NCBI GenBank assembly: GCA_036273935.1
Contig: DASUGQ010000068.1
Location: 1-8,107, forward strand
Direction: 5' to 3'
DNA from: ZC4RG29 sp036273935
GTDB taxonomy: Bacteria > Bacteroidota > Bacteroidia > Cytophagales > Cyclobacteriaceae
Length of the DNA stretch: 8,107 nt
A program made the position numbers and the translations under genes. The notes under the pieces are model-generated. The model worked only from the letters and a program-made list of their open reading frames with translations, ran no database searches and had not been told where the DNA came from. Positions 1 to 6,942 of this stretch are shown here, in pieces. Position 1 is the first letter of the stretch, and every line of letters starts with the position of its first letter.

Positions 1-969
1 AAGATTTGTTCCTCTCGATCTGCTGACAAGATACATTCCAAGCAGTTCGGCATCCGATCTGGGTTTATCGTCTTCAACATAGAACCATTGCTTTCCAATT
101 GGATCACAAACTTCGCCAGGAATGTAATATTGCTTACCCTCAATGGTTCTTATCTTCTGGTGGCCTGTGGCACTATTCGGAAGAAAGCGTTCAATGGCCA
201 GAATATCAGTAGGCCAGGCATAATCAATTTTCAATTCACTTCCGTCGCCAATTCCGTGGTTCATCATGATGATCGTTTCGGGTTGCAGACTTGCGATGTG
301 ATCATACAATTTATTCCGGTAGTCGCGGGGAAGGACGCCCGGGATATCAATCCATACCTCCCCTATTTTTCCGTAATTCTTTAGCAACTCTTCAAGTTGG
401 TTCCACTGGAATTCACGATAGGCTTCAGTTGTAAAGGCATCTTTCCATGCCGTCATGCTGGGAGTCTTCGAGCCGAACGTGTGATGATTGTCCCACGAAC
501 AATAATACAACCCCGGCATGATGCCATTCTCATTGCAGGCCTTTACAAATTCAGAAACCACATCGGTTTTATTACTGCTGGTGCCAACATGATAGTCCGT
601 ATACTTTGAAGGCCAAAGGCAGTGGCCTGAAACATGCTTGGCGGTGAGCACTGCATATTTCATCCCGGCATGGCGGGCAACCGACATCCACTGGTTTACA
701 TCTAATTTATCGGGTGCATAAAAAGTGGAAGGTTTGTCTCCCTTCGAAAGCTCATCGCCGTCAAAGGTGCTCATGCCGAAATGGATAAACATCCCATAGC
801 CCATCTTCTCCCATTGTTCCAGCCTTTCTTTCGATAACCGTTGCGAGAGTTCACTTTCACTTTTTTCTTCGGCACTTGAATTAACAATTGTTTGTGATTT
901 CACGACACCAGGAATACCAGCAATGGCTATTGATCCCACACCCTGAAGAAATTCTCTGCGGTTAAACAT
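1..969 (-). CDS. GH29 alpha-L-fucosidase, Tat-exported, 3' end cut by the window edge
   Basis: Glycoside hydrolase family 29 enzyme that removes terminal alpha-L-fucose from glycans by a retaining mechanism. The 323 codons in the window begin at ATG 969-967 and stay open to base 1, so the C-terminal part is missing. The N-terminus is a Tat signal peptide: NRREFLQG at residues 3-10, then a short hydrophobic stretch to about residue 26, so export is probable. GH29 landmarks in order: MGYGMFIHFGMSTF (56-69), YAVLTAKHVSGHCLWPSKYT (105-124), GIMPGLYYCSWDNHH (149-163) and EVWIDIPG (204-211). Asp208 in WID is the expected nucleophile; the family more often shows WFDG, so the residues after it are slightly divergent. 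The acid/base residue is less conserved in GH29 and I cannot assign it. The start is supported by the Tat motif; a weak GTGAG precedes it. The family assignment is firm from these motifs; the exact linkage preference cannot be told. Confidence 0.93.
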   Translation of the reverse strand, partial: MFNRREFLQGVGSIAIAGIPGVVKSQTIVNSSAEEKSESELSQRLSKERLEQWEKMGYGMFIHFGMSTFDGDELSKGDKPSTFYAPDKLDVNQWMSVARHAGMKYAVLTAKHVSGHCLWPSKYTDYHVGTSSNKTDVVSEFVKACNENGIMPGLYYCSWDNHHTFGSKTPSMTAWKDAFTTEAYREFQWNQLEELLKNYGKIGEVWIDIPGVLPRDYRNKLYDHIASLQPETIIMMNHGIGDGSELKIDYAWPTDILAIERFLPNSATGHQKIRTIEGKQYYIPGEVCDPIGKQWFYVEDDKPRSDAELLGMYLVSRSRGTNL

Positions 970-1002
970 AACTCACTTTTTATGTGATTTTAATTTAAAT
1001 AA

Positions 1003-1028
1003 TTCGCCGTCTAATAACTAATGGCGAA
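1003..1028 (-). repeat. Small hairpin between the receptor-like relic and the fucosidase gene
   Basis: Perfect 6-bp inverted repeat TTCGCC / GGCGAA around a 14-nt loop, followed on the minus strand by an AT-rich run (TTATTTAAATT). The stop codon of the 1018-1122 fragment lies inside the loop. It may be a weak terminator of the lost upstream gene or a processing hairpin ahead of the fucosidase gene. The T-tract is poor, so the role is inference. Confidence 0.3.
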
Positions 1029-1122
1029 CACCAAAGAGAAGCAGTTGTGTTTGTCTTGCTGGTGTTGCACGCAGGCCGTACCATGAACCGGCAGGTGCGC
1101 TGGTGGGAACCACACCAAAGAT
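1018..1122 (-). pseudogene. 34-codon open fragment, possibly the C-terminal end of a TonB-dependent receptor
   Basis: The minus frame between a TAG at 1125-1123 and a TAG at 1020-1018 reads IFGVVPTSAPAGSWYGLRAT then PARQTQLLLFGVRH. There is no start codon. The pattern FG-x-V, about 15 residues, ARQ-x-Q-(aliphatic)3-F-G-x-R resembles the last beta-strand of large TonB-dependent outer-membrane receptors, which commonly end in forms such as ARQIQFALRxxF. The same frame upstream of the 1125 stop is too short to judge. If correct, this is all that remains of a receptor gene that once preceded the fucosidase gene, a natural partner for glycan uptake. The match is by eye over one strand only, so the identity is tentative. 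The remaining 970-1180 bases show nothing else. Confidence 0.25.
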
Positions 1123-1180
1123 CTAAACTAGTTTCATTTTCAATTCCATGCTCATCACATTAAGATAGATGCTTTCTGCA

Positions 1181-2290
1181 CTATTTACCCAGCATATTTT
1201 TTAGTGCTGCAAAATCGACCGATTTGATAATATTGGCCATCGTCTCCGATGCAATGGGATCCTTGTGATCACCGACGATATAAACCCAAAAGAATTGGGG
1301 TGATGAGCGGGGCAATTTCTTATTAAAATACGCTGGGTTTGGCTTGATCAGTATTTTCCCAAACGGATCATCATCGTTTGTAAATAGATACGACAGATGA
1401 TCGTTAGGGTCTTCTTTCACAATTGCCGGTTCACTTAATTCGGTGGCGGACAGACTTAGCAAAGATTCAATTTTGGCGAAAGCAGGTTTGAAATTCTTTT
1501 CACTTTCTGCCAGCAATTTTTCATACCTGTCTTTTGTGGGCAGGTAATCCATTTTCATATACTGCGCAAGTTTATCAGGATCATTCTTGTATTCAGTTTC
1601 TTTAAAACCTTTTGCTGTGTCATTGTTCTTCAACACATCATTAAATCCCGATGACGCGTTGTTCATTTCATCCGCTAAATTTTGTTTCCTCTTTTCCAGA
1701 AATTCTTTTTTGCTAACGTACGAGAAGGGGAGCTTACCAGGATAGGTTATCAGCCACATACTCCTTTTGCCGGGAATTCCGAAACCGAGCGTAACATCTT
1801 TTTCTTTAAAGTAGTAATAACCATCTTTTTCAATGGGCATATCCATCATCACGTTATAACCTTCGGCCAGTGCTCTGTCGCCCTGAGCGATGTTGTAGAT
1901 ATCTACGTCAAAATAATTTGCACCGATGGAAAAGTAGGTAGAGGTTTCATGCGCTATTTTGATAATGCCTCCATCGCAGTAATAATTTAAGGGGATGATA
2001 CTGTAGCTAAAGCTGTTGCCCGGTGCCGTTGCCTCAGGGCTATTATACCCGCCATGAAAATTTGCGCTTACACCCATCGGGACATAGGTTGATTTAACCA
2101 TAGCGTGCAATGCCGCCACAACACTTTTTTCCCGCGCCAGGTCCGTCGCAGATATACCATAGGTAGATCCTTTAGCGCCTTCTTTCCAGTCGCCCGGTTT
2201 TTGCGCTAACGTCGCTTCGGTGCAATCCTGTCCAAGGGATGTAAGGGCACTAATTGACATCAATAAAAAACAGAAAATCTTCTTTTTCAT
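1181..2290 (-). CDS. Secreted protein of unknown function, 369 residues
   Basis: I do not recognise this protein. It starts with a clear Sec signal peptide: MKKK, a hydrophobic core FCFLLMSISAL, and a likely signal peptidase I site at SLG|Q (residues 18-21). No lipobox is seen, so it should be periplasmic or secreted. No further membrane segment is visible. The first half (about 70-210) is rich in aromatic and Gly residues (YYCDGG, YYYFKEKDVTLGFG) and looks like beta structure. The middle (about 195-285) is Lys/Glu/Asn-rich and probably helical. Near the C-terminus there is a conspicuous DDDPFGKI motif and the block SSPQFFWVYIVGDHKDP. The start at 2290 is supported by the signal peptide and an AAGAAAG stretch about 8 nt upstream. 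It appears to be a single gene with its own promoter candidate. Coding status is firm because of length, signal peptide and the lack of a better frame; function is unknown. Confidence 0.85.
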   Translation of the reverse strand: MKKKIFCFLLMSISALTSLGQDCTEATLAQKPGDWKEGAKGSTYGISATDLAREKSVVAALHAMVKSTYVPMGVSANFHGGYNSPEATAPGNSFSYSIIPLNYYCDGGIIKIAHETSTYFSIGANYFDVDIYNIAQGDRALAEGYNVMMDMPIEKDGYYYFKEKDVTLGFGIPGKRSMWLITYPGKLPFSYVSKKEFLEKRKQNLADEMNNASSGFNDVLKNNDTAKGFKETEYKNDPDKLAQYMKMDYLPTKDRYEKLLAESEKNFKPAFAKIESLLSLSATELSEPAIVKEDPNDHLSYLFTNDDDPFGKILIKPNPAYFNKKLPRSSPQFFWVYIVGDHKDPIASETMANIIKSVDFAALKNMLGK

Positions 2291-2319
2291 AAATCGGCTT
2301 TCTTAAAAAACATGTACGT

Positions 2320-2353
2320 TAAACTGTATGATTTTTTAAATATTCATTCCAAA
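2320..2353 (-). promoter_or_regulatory. Candidate Bacteroidota-type promoter for the 369-residue gene
   Basis: On the minus strand a TTTG (2353-2350) is followed 21 nt later by TACAGTTTA (2328-2320), close to the Bacteroidota -33 TTTG / -7 TAnnTTTG pattern, though with one extra base in the -7 element. It ends about 30 nt before the start codon at 2290. This is pattern matching only. Confidence 0.3.
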
Positions 2354-2664
2354 GTCCAGTGTTACGTCAACGGCACAAGGAAGTTTGCAACGTGAAAATT
2401 TTTCCCTGGTGCAAATGTACTTTGCTTCATTACAAGTGAAATCAGGAGACCATTTTTTCCAGTCTTTACATTCGTTGGTGGATTTCCATGCGTTTGGTTT
2501 TAATGAAGCTTGGTGGAGAGGCGGATAAGATTATTGGGTAAAAGATATGGATATTCGACAAGAAATAACAAATTATCTATTACATAACTTTTCCGCCCTC
2601 ATGTTACCGGGTTCACTATTCATATCCTGCGGAAATAATCAAATCCTTTGTTACGATTATCAAG
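2354..2664. other. Non-coding stretch with no supported gene
   Basis: No frame on either strand looks like a conserved gene. On the plus strand a short frame starts at 2415 and reads MYFASLQVKSGDHFF onward for 37 codons before a TAA. It is in the same frame as the open reading at 2547-2858, but neither has recognisable motifs. On the minus strand this is the segment where the rest of the transposase would lie, and it is too eroded to follow. I found no copy of the candidate insertion-sequence end seen near 2920-2950. Confidence 0.4.
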
Positions 2665-2896
2665 TGCGATGCATAGGCACGGTGAAAGGAAATGATAAAT
2701 TAAATTTTAACCCTTTGCGAACGCTGAATATCCCCATATCCCAATTTTCGCATTCATGTCTGGATGGCGCTCTTAAAATGGATATTGAATTTCCTCAACA
2801 ATTCCATCTTGTCACATTTTGTAGCCAAACATTCTTCGATTACCATTCGCTTGAATGATTCATCAACATTTGCCAAATCTCAACCCGATGTTCCAT
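2665..2896 (-). pseudogene. Relic of an insertion-sequence transposase N-terminus (helix-turn-helix, OrfA-like)
   Basis: On the minus strand an ATG at 2896-2894 has AGGA about 8 nt upstream and begins MEHRVEI. After a one-base frameshift near 2880 the frame reads DLANVDESFKRMVIEECLAT then KCDKMELLRKFNIHFKSAIQ. It then meets TGA at 2756-2754 exactly where a Trp codon is expected, and resumes MRKLGYGDIQRSQRVK. A second frameshift in the A/T run near 2705 gives FNLSFPFTVPMHRT before more stops. FKRMVxEEYL, a K-x-x-LLRKxxI helix-turn-helix and SAIQTWMRKLGY are the order seen in OrfA-type DNA-binding subunits of IS3-like transposases in Bacteroidota. No catalytic DDE part is visible. The open plus-strand frame at 2547-2858 is codon-aligned antisense to this relic and is best explained as its shadow. 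The recognition is by motif; the exact IS family is uncertain. Confidence 0.7.
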
Positions 2897-2914
2897 AATT
2901 TGTCCTGTTTTAAG

Positions 2915-2950
2915 TTTGTATCTGTAAACCTATTTCAGGACTAGACACCG
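2915..2950 (-). repeat. Possible terminal repeat of the decayed insertion sequence
   Basis: Just upstream of the relic's ATG the minus strand reads TGTCTAGTCCTGAAATAGGT followed by TTACAGATACA, similar in style to IS ends in Bacteroidota (TGAAATAGGTTGACA-like). No inverted partner is visible in this window, so the other end has been lost. Low confidence because the similarity is from memory. Confidence 0.25.
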
Positions 2951-3031
2951 AATAGCAGAATGTAAGTTTTAAATTGATCAGGAACCTCCACTAATTCACT
3001 TATTAGAATCTATTCAAAATCATTTCTAAGC

Positions 3032-3060
3032 GACTTGCTAAGTCATTTCCCACGCGGGAA
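3032..3060. repeat. Two adjacent small hairpins downstream of the aldo/keto reductase gene
   Basis: GACTT-GCT-AAGTC (3032-3044) and TTCCC-ACGC-GGGAA (3047-3060) are perfect 5-bp stems lying 40-70 nt after the reductase stop codon. Neither has a T-tract on the minus strand, so they would make at best a weak terminator or RNA-stabilising structure. Confidence 0.3.
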
Positions 3061-3100
3061 TGAACCTGTCACTCCACTTCCTGAACTCAGTCACAGCTCT

Positions 3101-4153
3101 CTAAACTACTCCACCCAACAACAACTCATCTCCTTTGCTCATGCGGTTCCTCGTAAAGTTTGCCTGGTGCCAGTAAGGATAAATGAGTGGCGGTTGACTT
3201 ACCCTGGTTAATTTGTTCACTTCATCGGGTGTCAGTTTCAAATCTGCTGCGGCGACATTACTCTCCAACTGTTTCATGTTCCTTGCCCCGATCACCAGTG
3301 AACTAACGGAGGGGCGGGTCAGTAACCACGCCAATGCAACCTGGGCAGCCGCTACCTGCCTTTCTTTGGCGATCGCGTTCAGCACGTCCACAATATTCCA
3401 GAGCTTGTCGAAATCGCGAACGGGCGGTTCACTCCAGCCTTCTGCAAAGCGGGTCCCGGTTTGTGTCTTCGCATCGCGCGTGTATTTACCGGATAATAAT
3501 CCTCCTGCCAGCGGACTCCAGATCAGCGCGCCTAATCCCTGGTCCACACCAATCGGCAGCAATTCATATTCTGCTTCCCGGGCCTCCAGCGAATAATAAA
3601 TTTGTTGTGTGATGAACTTCTGGTAACGATTTTCTTTACTGGCCTGCAGACACTTCATGATATGCCATCCTGAAAAATTCGAACAACCGATGTACCGGAT
3701 TTTTCCCTGTTTGATTAAGGTATCGAGTGTCTCCAGCATTTCTTCCACCGGTGTCAGGCCATCCCATTCATGCATGTAGTAAATGTCAATCACATCGGTA
3801 CGAAGACGCTTCAGGCTTTTTTCAACTTCCTGCATCAGGTGGTAGCGGGAGAAGCCTTCATTGTTGACTCCTTTTGCGATCGGCATTCTTGATTTGGTAG
3901 CAATCAGTAAACCGTTGGGACGTGTGCCGTTCAGTACTTCGCCGATAATCTCCTCCGACATGCCGTCAGAATAGACGTTGGCGGTGTCGAGCAAATTGAC
4001 GCCTTGGTCTGCCGCATAGGTTAATATTTCTTTCGCTTCTTTCACGCCGGAGTTTCCGACTTTTGCAAACTTGCCGCTGCCTCCAAAGGTCATGGTCCCT
4101 AATGTTATGGTAGAGACTTTTAATCCTGAGTTTCCTAATTGCCTGTATTCCAT
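3101..4153 (-). CDS. Aldo/keto reductase, 350 residues
   Basis: NAD(P)H-dependent oxidoreductase of the aldo/keto reductase superfamily, a (beta/alpha)8 barrel acting in the cytosol on a carbonyl substrate that cannot be inferred. Numbered from the chosen start: MEYRQLGNSGLKVS (1-14) opens the barrel; GVNLLDTANVYS (51-62) carries catalytic Asp56 and Tyr61; IATKSR (84-89) carries Lys87; DIYYMHEWD (123-131) carries His128. IRYIGCSNFSGWH (152-164), WSPLAGGLLSGKY (212-224) and the cofactor phosphate-binding segment SLVIGARNMKQLESN (285-299) complete the family pattern, so the tetrad is intact. I start it at ATG 4153-4151 because homologues begin MEYRxLGxSGLKVS; an in-frame ATG at 4198 would add 15 residues (METGSDGG...) with no family similarity. 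Upstream bases are A-rich, as is usual in Bacteroidota. The closest style is the 320-350 residue AKR members such as the YghZ/Tas type. Neighbours give no hint of substrate. Confidence 0.93.
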   Translation of the reverse strand: MEYRQLGNSGLKVSTITLGTMTFGGSGKFAKVGNSGVKEAKEILTYAADQGVNLLDTANVYSDGMSEEIIGEVLNGTRPNGLLIATKSRMPIAKGVNNEGFSRYHLMQEVEKSLKRLRTDVIDIYYMHEWDGLTPVEEMLETLDTLIKQGKIRYIGCSNFSGWHIMKCLQASKENRYQKFITQQIYYSLEAREAEYELLPIGVDQGLGALIWSPLAGGLLSGKYTRDAKTQTGTRFAEGWSEPPVRDFDKLWNIVDVLNAIAKERQVAAAQVALAWLLTRPSVSSLVIGARNMKQLESNVAAADLKLTPDEVNKLTRVSQPPLIYPYWHQANFTRNRMSKGDELLLGGVV

Positions 4154-4198
4154 TTTGGTTTTGTTTAGTTTACTTCCGCCGTCTGATCCGGTTTCCAT

Positions 4199-4319
4199 TC
4201 GTCCGGATGATCATGCAGTTGCAAAGTAATCAACGTTTTTATTCCAGGCTGATTTTGTGGCGGGAATTTCGTGACACGCTACAAAGGTGGGTACAAGTTA
4301 TTCCTGTTGTACTGCGTCT
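4199..4319. other. Non-coding upstream region of the aldo/keto reductase gene
   Basis: This stretch must hold the reductase promoter on the minus strand, but I see no convincing pair of elements; TTACTTTG near 4222-4229 is the only -7-like string and has no well-spaced partner. The overlapping open frames on both strands (4207-4440 and 4239-4589) show no protein-like motifs and cross the repeat at 4320-4471, so they are not called as genes. Confidence 0.4.
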
Positions 4320-4424
4320 CTCGCTTTTGTTGGTGTTGTGCCTAAGCATGCGTGGTGGCTCACCAACAAAACTGCTCACCTGGATAAGCGCGCGAAAACA
4401 TTCGACTGACAAAGATACCGACTG
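4320..4424. repeat. Long direct repeat, copy 1 (about 105 bp)
   Basis: Aligns without gaps to 7170-7274. The first 51 bases are identical (including TTGTTGGTGTTGTGCCTAAG and a GCATGC palindrome), and the rest carries five substitutions by eye (at 4371, 4374, 4392, 4405 and 4423). The two copies are in the same orientation and enclose the permease gene. The repeat is not convincingly coding in any frame. Copy 1 is the fuller one because it continues into the inverted-arm structure at 4329-4471. Confidence 0.9.
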
Positions 4425-4471
4425 TGCCTGTTGTTGGTGACCCCGGCTCCCGTCATCGCACAACACATAAC
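4329..4471. repeat. Nested inverted-repeat element that contains repeat copy 1
   Basis: Two nested pairs of arms frame the element. The outer pair is GTTGGTGTTGTGC (4329-4341) against GCACAACACATAAC (4458-4471), with a small bulge. The inner pair is TCACCAACAA (4360-4369) against TTGTTGGTGA (4431-4440), a perfect 10-bp match. The central part between the inner arms is about 60 nt. A single strand could fold into a long two-step hairpin, broadly like a folded recombination site or a small non-autonomous element. The box order is not that of a canonical integron attC site. The structure is seen directly; any function is inference. Confidence 0.65.
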
Positions 4472-4483
4472 AACGTCCCGAGG

Positions 4484-4510
4484 GAACACCGACCAAGGCT
4501 AAGGGTGTTC
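4484..4510. repeat. Short perfect hairpin beside the repeat element
   Basis: GAACACC (4484-4490) pairs perfectly with GGTGTTC (4504-4510) around a 13-nt loop. It is followed on the plus strand by GAATTTTGTT, a poor T-tract. It could be part of the neighbouring repeat element or a weak terminator. Confidence 0.35.
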
Positions 4511-4545
4511 GAATTTTGTTGGACCATAAGCCCTGCAGATTTTGT

Positions 4546-4568
4546 AAAAAAAATTGGAGATCAATCTC
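4546..4568 (-). terminator. Weak candidate terminator after the permease gene
   Basis: On the minus strand, 38 nt past the permease stop codon, GAGA-TTGA-TCTC is followed by CCAA and a run of eight T. The stem is only 4 bp, so it would be inefficient, but its place and the T-run fit an intrinsic terminator. Confidence 0.35.
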
Positions 4569-4605
4569 TACGGCTTCCTGTTGTATCACTAGATGAAAAG
4601 AATCT

Positions 4606-6942
4606 TTAGTCGTGGCGAAGAACTTCAGATGGATTTTTCATGACAACGACACTCGTTTGATATAAAACCGACGCAGAAGTCACCAACAAGGCAACTAAAA
4701 CAATCAGGGCGTAGTCCACGACTGGCAGCTGCGTTCTGTAAGCAAAGTTGGAGATCCATATTTTTGCAAGATACGTTGCTATCGGAATAGCTAATAATGC
4801 ACCGGCTATTGTCCAAAGAGAGGATTGTCGGATTGACATGTTAAGAATGGCGCTTGTAGTTGCACCGTACACTCGCCGGATTGCAATTTCTTTTAATCTT
4901 CTGTGTGCCCCGAAGAATGCTAATCCAAGAAGACCAAATAAAGTGATAGTGATACTTACGAAACAACCGATAATTACAAGGTATGCCTGTTTTTTATCCT
5001 TTTCGTACAAATTAGAATATGTATCGGCGAGATAAGTAAACTCGAATGGGACGTCGACGAAAGTCTTGTTCCATACCGTTCTTAACTTCTCAACTATTTC
5101 ACCAGTTCTCCCGTCGGTTTGCACAAGAATCCTACCACTTCCAAATGGACTGGGTTTAGGTCTCTCTACCAGATGAATTTCGACTGGGGTTATCGTGAAG
5201 TGCAGCGATTTAAAATGGAAATCCTTTACTAATCCTATTACATTTTTTGGAGCTTGATCGTCCAAGGGATGAAGATCGTTGTCCAACCTGTAGTACCTTA
5301 AGGCCGCCTCATTAATTATCATATAACTTGAATCCGAACTGCTCCTAAACTCTCTGCCCTTGATTACATTAAAGCCAATTGTTCTCAGATAATCCAAATC
5401 GCCGGCGAGGAAACTTAGCTCCGTGATCTGACTGTCAATCTCGATGTTTGTGTATCCGCGTCCATCCAATGGAGTTCCCATACAAATCGACGCTGAGAGG
5501 ATGCCTGGTATTCTCAGTACCTCATCCTTAAATGTTTTGGGACTTTGGATACTGTCTAGGTTCATGAGATTAATATCAATTTCGTTCTTGGTGTTAAATC
5601 CCAGACTTGAATCCCGAACGAATAACATTTGTCTCCAAATTGAAACGCTCATGACTGCAAGAAAAATTGACACTGCAATCTGAATCATTACAAAGCTATT
5701 TAGCATTTTTAATCGCACTGTTTGAATTCTTATTTCTCCGCTAAATAGTCTGCTTGTGTGAATTTTGGCATATAGCAAGTACGTGAAGACACCAAGAACG
5801 ATGTTCGTAATCACAAAGATTACAGCTGATATCAATAGAACCAATGGGTTGAGCAGATATCTTACGGACAAATAGCTATCGAGTAATTGGTTAAAGTAAG
5901 GCAGGATCAAAATGGAAATTAAAACTGAAATTATTGCCGAGATTAGACTAAGAATTAGCGTTTCCAAAATAAATACCTGCGCCGCTGTAATGTTGGTTCC
6001 AAAAAGTCGATGGACGATAATCTCCTTCGATCTAAATATGACTCGTGCTTGTGAAAAATTTATGAAATTGAACGATGCAATAAAAAATACAATTACCATT
6101 ATTAGAAGATAGATGGATAACGCCTTTTTACTTTTAAACAAAAAAACGTCCGATTGATAGTTTTGAGGAACCGTATGGTAGCAGTCTTTTAAGCTCTGCA
6201 ATTTAAATGGGTTTAACCCTGCTTTCCTGTCATACGATGGAATGATTTTTTCTGAGTCGCGATTCAACTTATCATTGAATTCTTCGAAACTGGTATTCGG
6301 GGTCAAACGACAATAAATAAAGCCGCGGCGCAGTTCTTCGAAGGACGAAGAGGAGATCAATAGGTCAAATCTCAGGTGGGAATCCCCCTGAAAATCTTCG
6401 AGAATACCAGTTATGCTGTAAGGATGGTCCTCGATATAAATGGTCTTGTTTGATGGGTCATCTTCATGAAAGTATTTGTGGTAAACTGACTTAGTCAAAA
6501 CGATTGAATAGGGTTGGGCCAAACAATTCTTTCGATCCCCTTCTGATAAATTGAAATTGAAGATTTCAAAGAAAGAAGAATCAGCAACGAGAACTCGCTT
6601 TTCTTGAAATATGTTTTCATTTGCCTTGGTAAATTGCCAACCAGGATAGGTGATGTGCGTCAACGCTGAAATCTCCGGATAGTTATTGATTAAATAGTCA
6701 CTAACCCTCCAGGAATTATTTAAATCGAAACTGTTTACTTGATAGTTCCACTGGAGAATTCGATAGATACCGTTGTGGTCAACATGAAAATCGTCAATCT
6801 CGTATTCATGAATCACGAGCGAAATGAGTAAAAAGAACGCAGTCATGGCAACGGTGAATCCCAACATAATGCTGGCAGTATAGAATTTGTTCTTTGCGAG
6901 ATTTCTAAAAATTGCTCTTGAGTAGATGACTATTTTATACAT
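4606..6942 (-). CDS. FtsX/MacB-like ABC transporter permease, two-module, 778 residues
   Basis: Inner-membrane permease with two FtsX modules and two MacB-type periplasmic domains, the large single-chain form frequent in Bacteroidota. Order: cytoplasmic N-terminus with NLAKNKFYTASIMLG (14-28); TM1 about 23-45; periplasmic domain about 46-270, including SIVLTKSVYHKYF and YSITGILEDF; TM2-TM4 about 275-395 with the cytoplasmic coupling motif KEIIVHRLFGTN (306-317); TM5 about 414-436; second periplasmic domain about 440-645, including VIGLVKDFHFKSLH (568-581); TM6 about 653-678; second coupling motif KEIAIRRVYGAT (684-695); TM7 about 708-728; TM8 about 742-765; tail NPSEVLRHD. No ATP-binding subunit is encoded nearby, so it must borrow one or act with a gene elsewhere. 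Family members of this shape are linked to lipoprotein or peptide export and to mechanotransmission rather than import; the cargo here is unknown. AAAGG lies 8 nt before the start. It is flanked by the 105-bp direct repeats and looks more AT-rich than the reductase gene. Confidence 0.92.
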   Translation of the reverse strand: MYKIVIYSRAIFRNLAKNKFYTASIMLGFTVAMTAFFLLISLVIHEYEIDDFHVDHNGIYRILQWNYQVNSFDLNNSWRVSDYLINNYPEISALTHITYPGWQFTKANENIFQEKRVLVADSSFFEIFNFNLSEGDRKNCLAQPYSIVLTKSVYHKYFHEDDPSNKTIYIEDHPYSITGILEDFQGDSHLRFDLLISSSSFEELRRGFIYCRLTPNTSFEEFNDKLNRDSEKIIPSYDRKAGLNPFKLQSLKDCYHTVPQNYQSDVFLFKSKKALSIYLLIMVIVFFIASFNFINFSQARVIFRSKEIIVHRLFGTNITAAQVFILETLILSLISAIISVLISILILPYFNQLLDSYLSVRYLLNPLVLLISAVIFVITNIVLGVFTYLLYAKIHTSRLFSGEIRIQTVRLKMLNSFVMIQIAVSIFLAVMSVSIWRQMLFVRDSSLGFNTKNEIDINLMNLDSIQSPKTFKDEVLRIPGILSASICMGTPLDGRGYTNIEIDSQITELSFLAGDLDYLRTIGFNVIKGREFRSSSDSSYMIINEAALRYYRLDNDLHPLDDQAPKNVIGLVKDFHFKSLHFTITPVEIHLVERPKPSPFGSGRILVQTDGRTGEIVEKLRTVWNKTFVDVPFEFTYLADTYSNLYEKDKKQAYLVIIGCFVSITITLFGLLGLAFFGAHRRLKEIAIRRVYGATTSAILNMSIRQSSLWTIAGALLAIPIATYLAKIWISNFAYRTQLPVVDYALIVLVALLVTSASVLYQTSVVVMKNPSEVLRHD

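Noticed and set aside
88..609. Two plus-strand open frames
   Set aside because: They are antisense to the fucosidase gene, whose family motifs are unmistakable.
2547..2858. Plus-strand open frame of 103 codons
   Set aside because: It is codon-aligned antisense to the transposase relic, has no recognisable motif, and lacks a clear ribosome-binding site; antisense openness explains it.
3213..3612. Two overlapping plus-strand open frames
   Set aside because: They are antisense to the aldo/keto reductase gene with its full catalytic tetrad.
4329..4471. Canonical integron attC site
   Set aside because: The arms start with GTT and end with AAC, opposite to the attC core order (left box ending in AAC, right box starting with GTT), and no integron integrase is present.
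4239..4589. Minus-strand open frame of 116 codons (and the overlapping plus frame 4207-4440)
   Set aside because: Both cross the structured repeat and its non-repeated flanks; the part shared with copy 2 only reflects the DNA repeat, and no protein-like pattern is visible.
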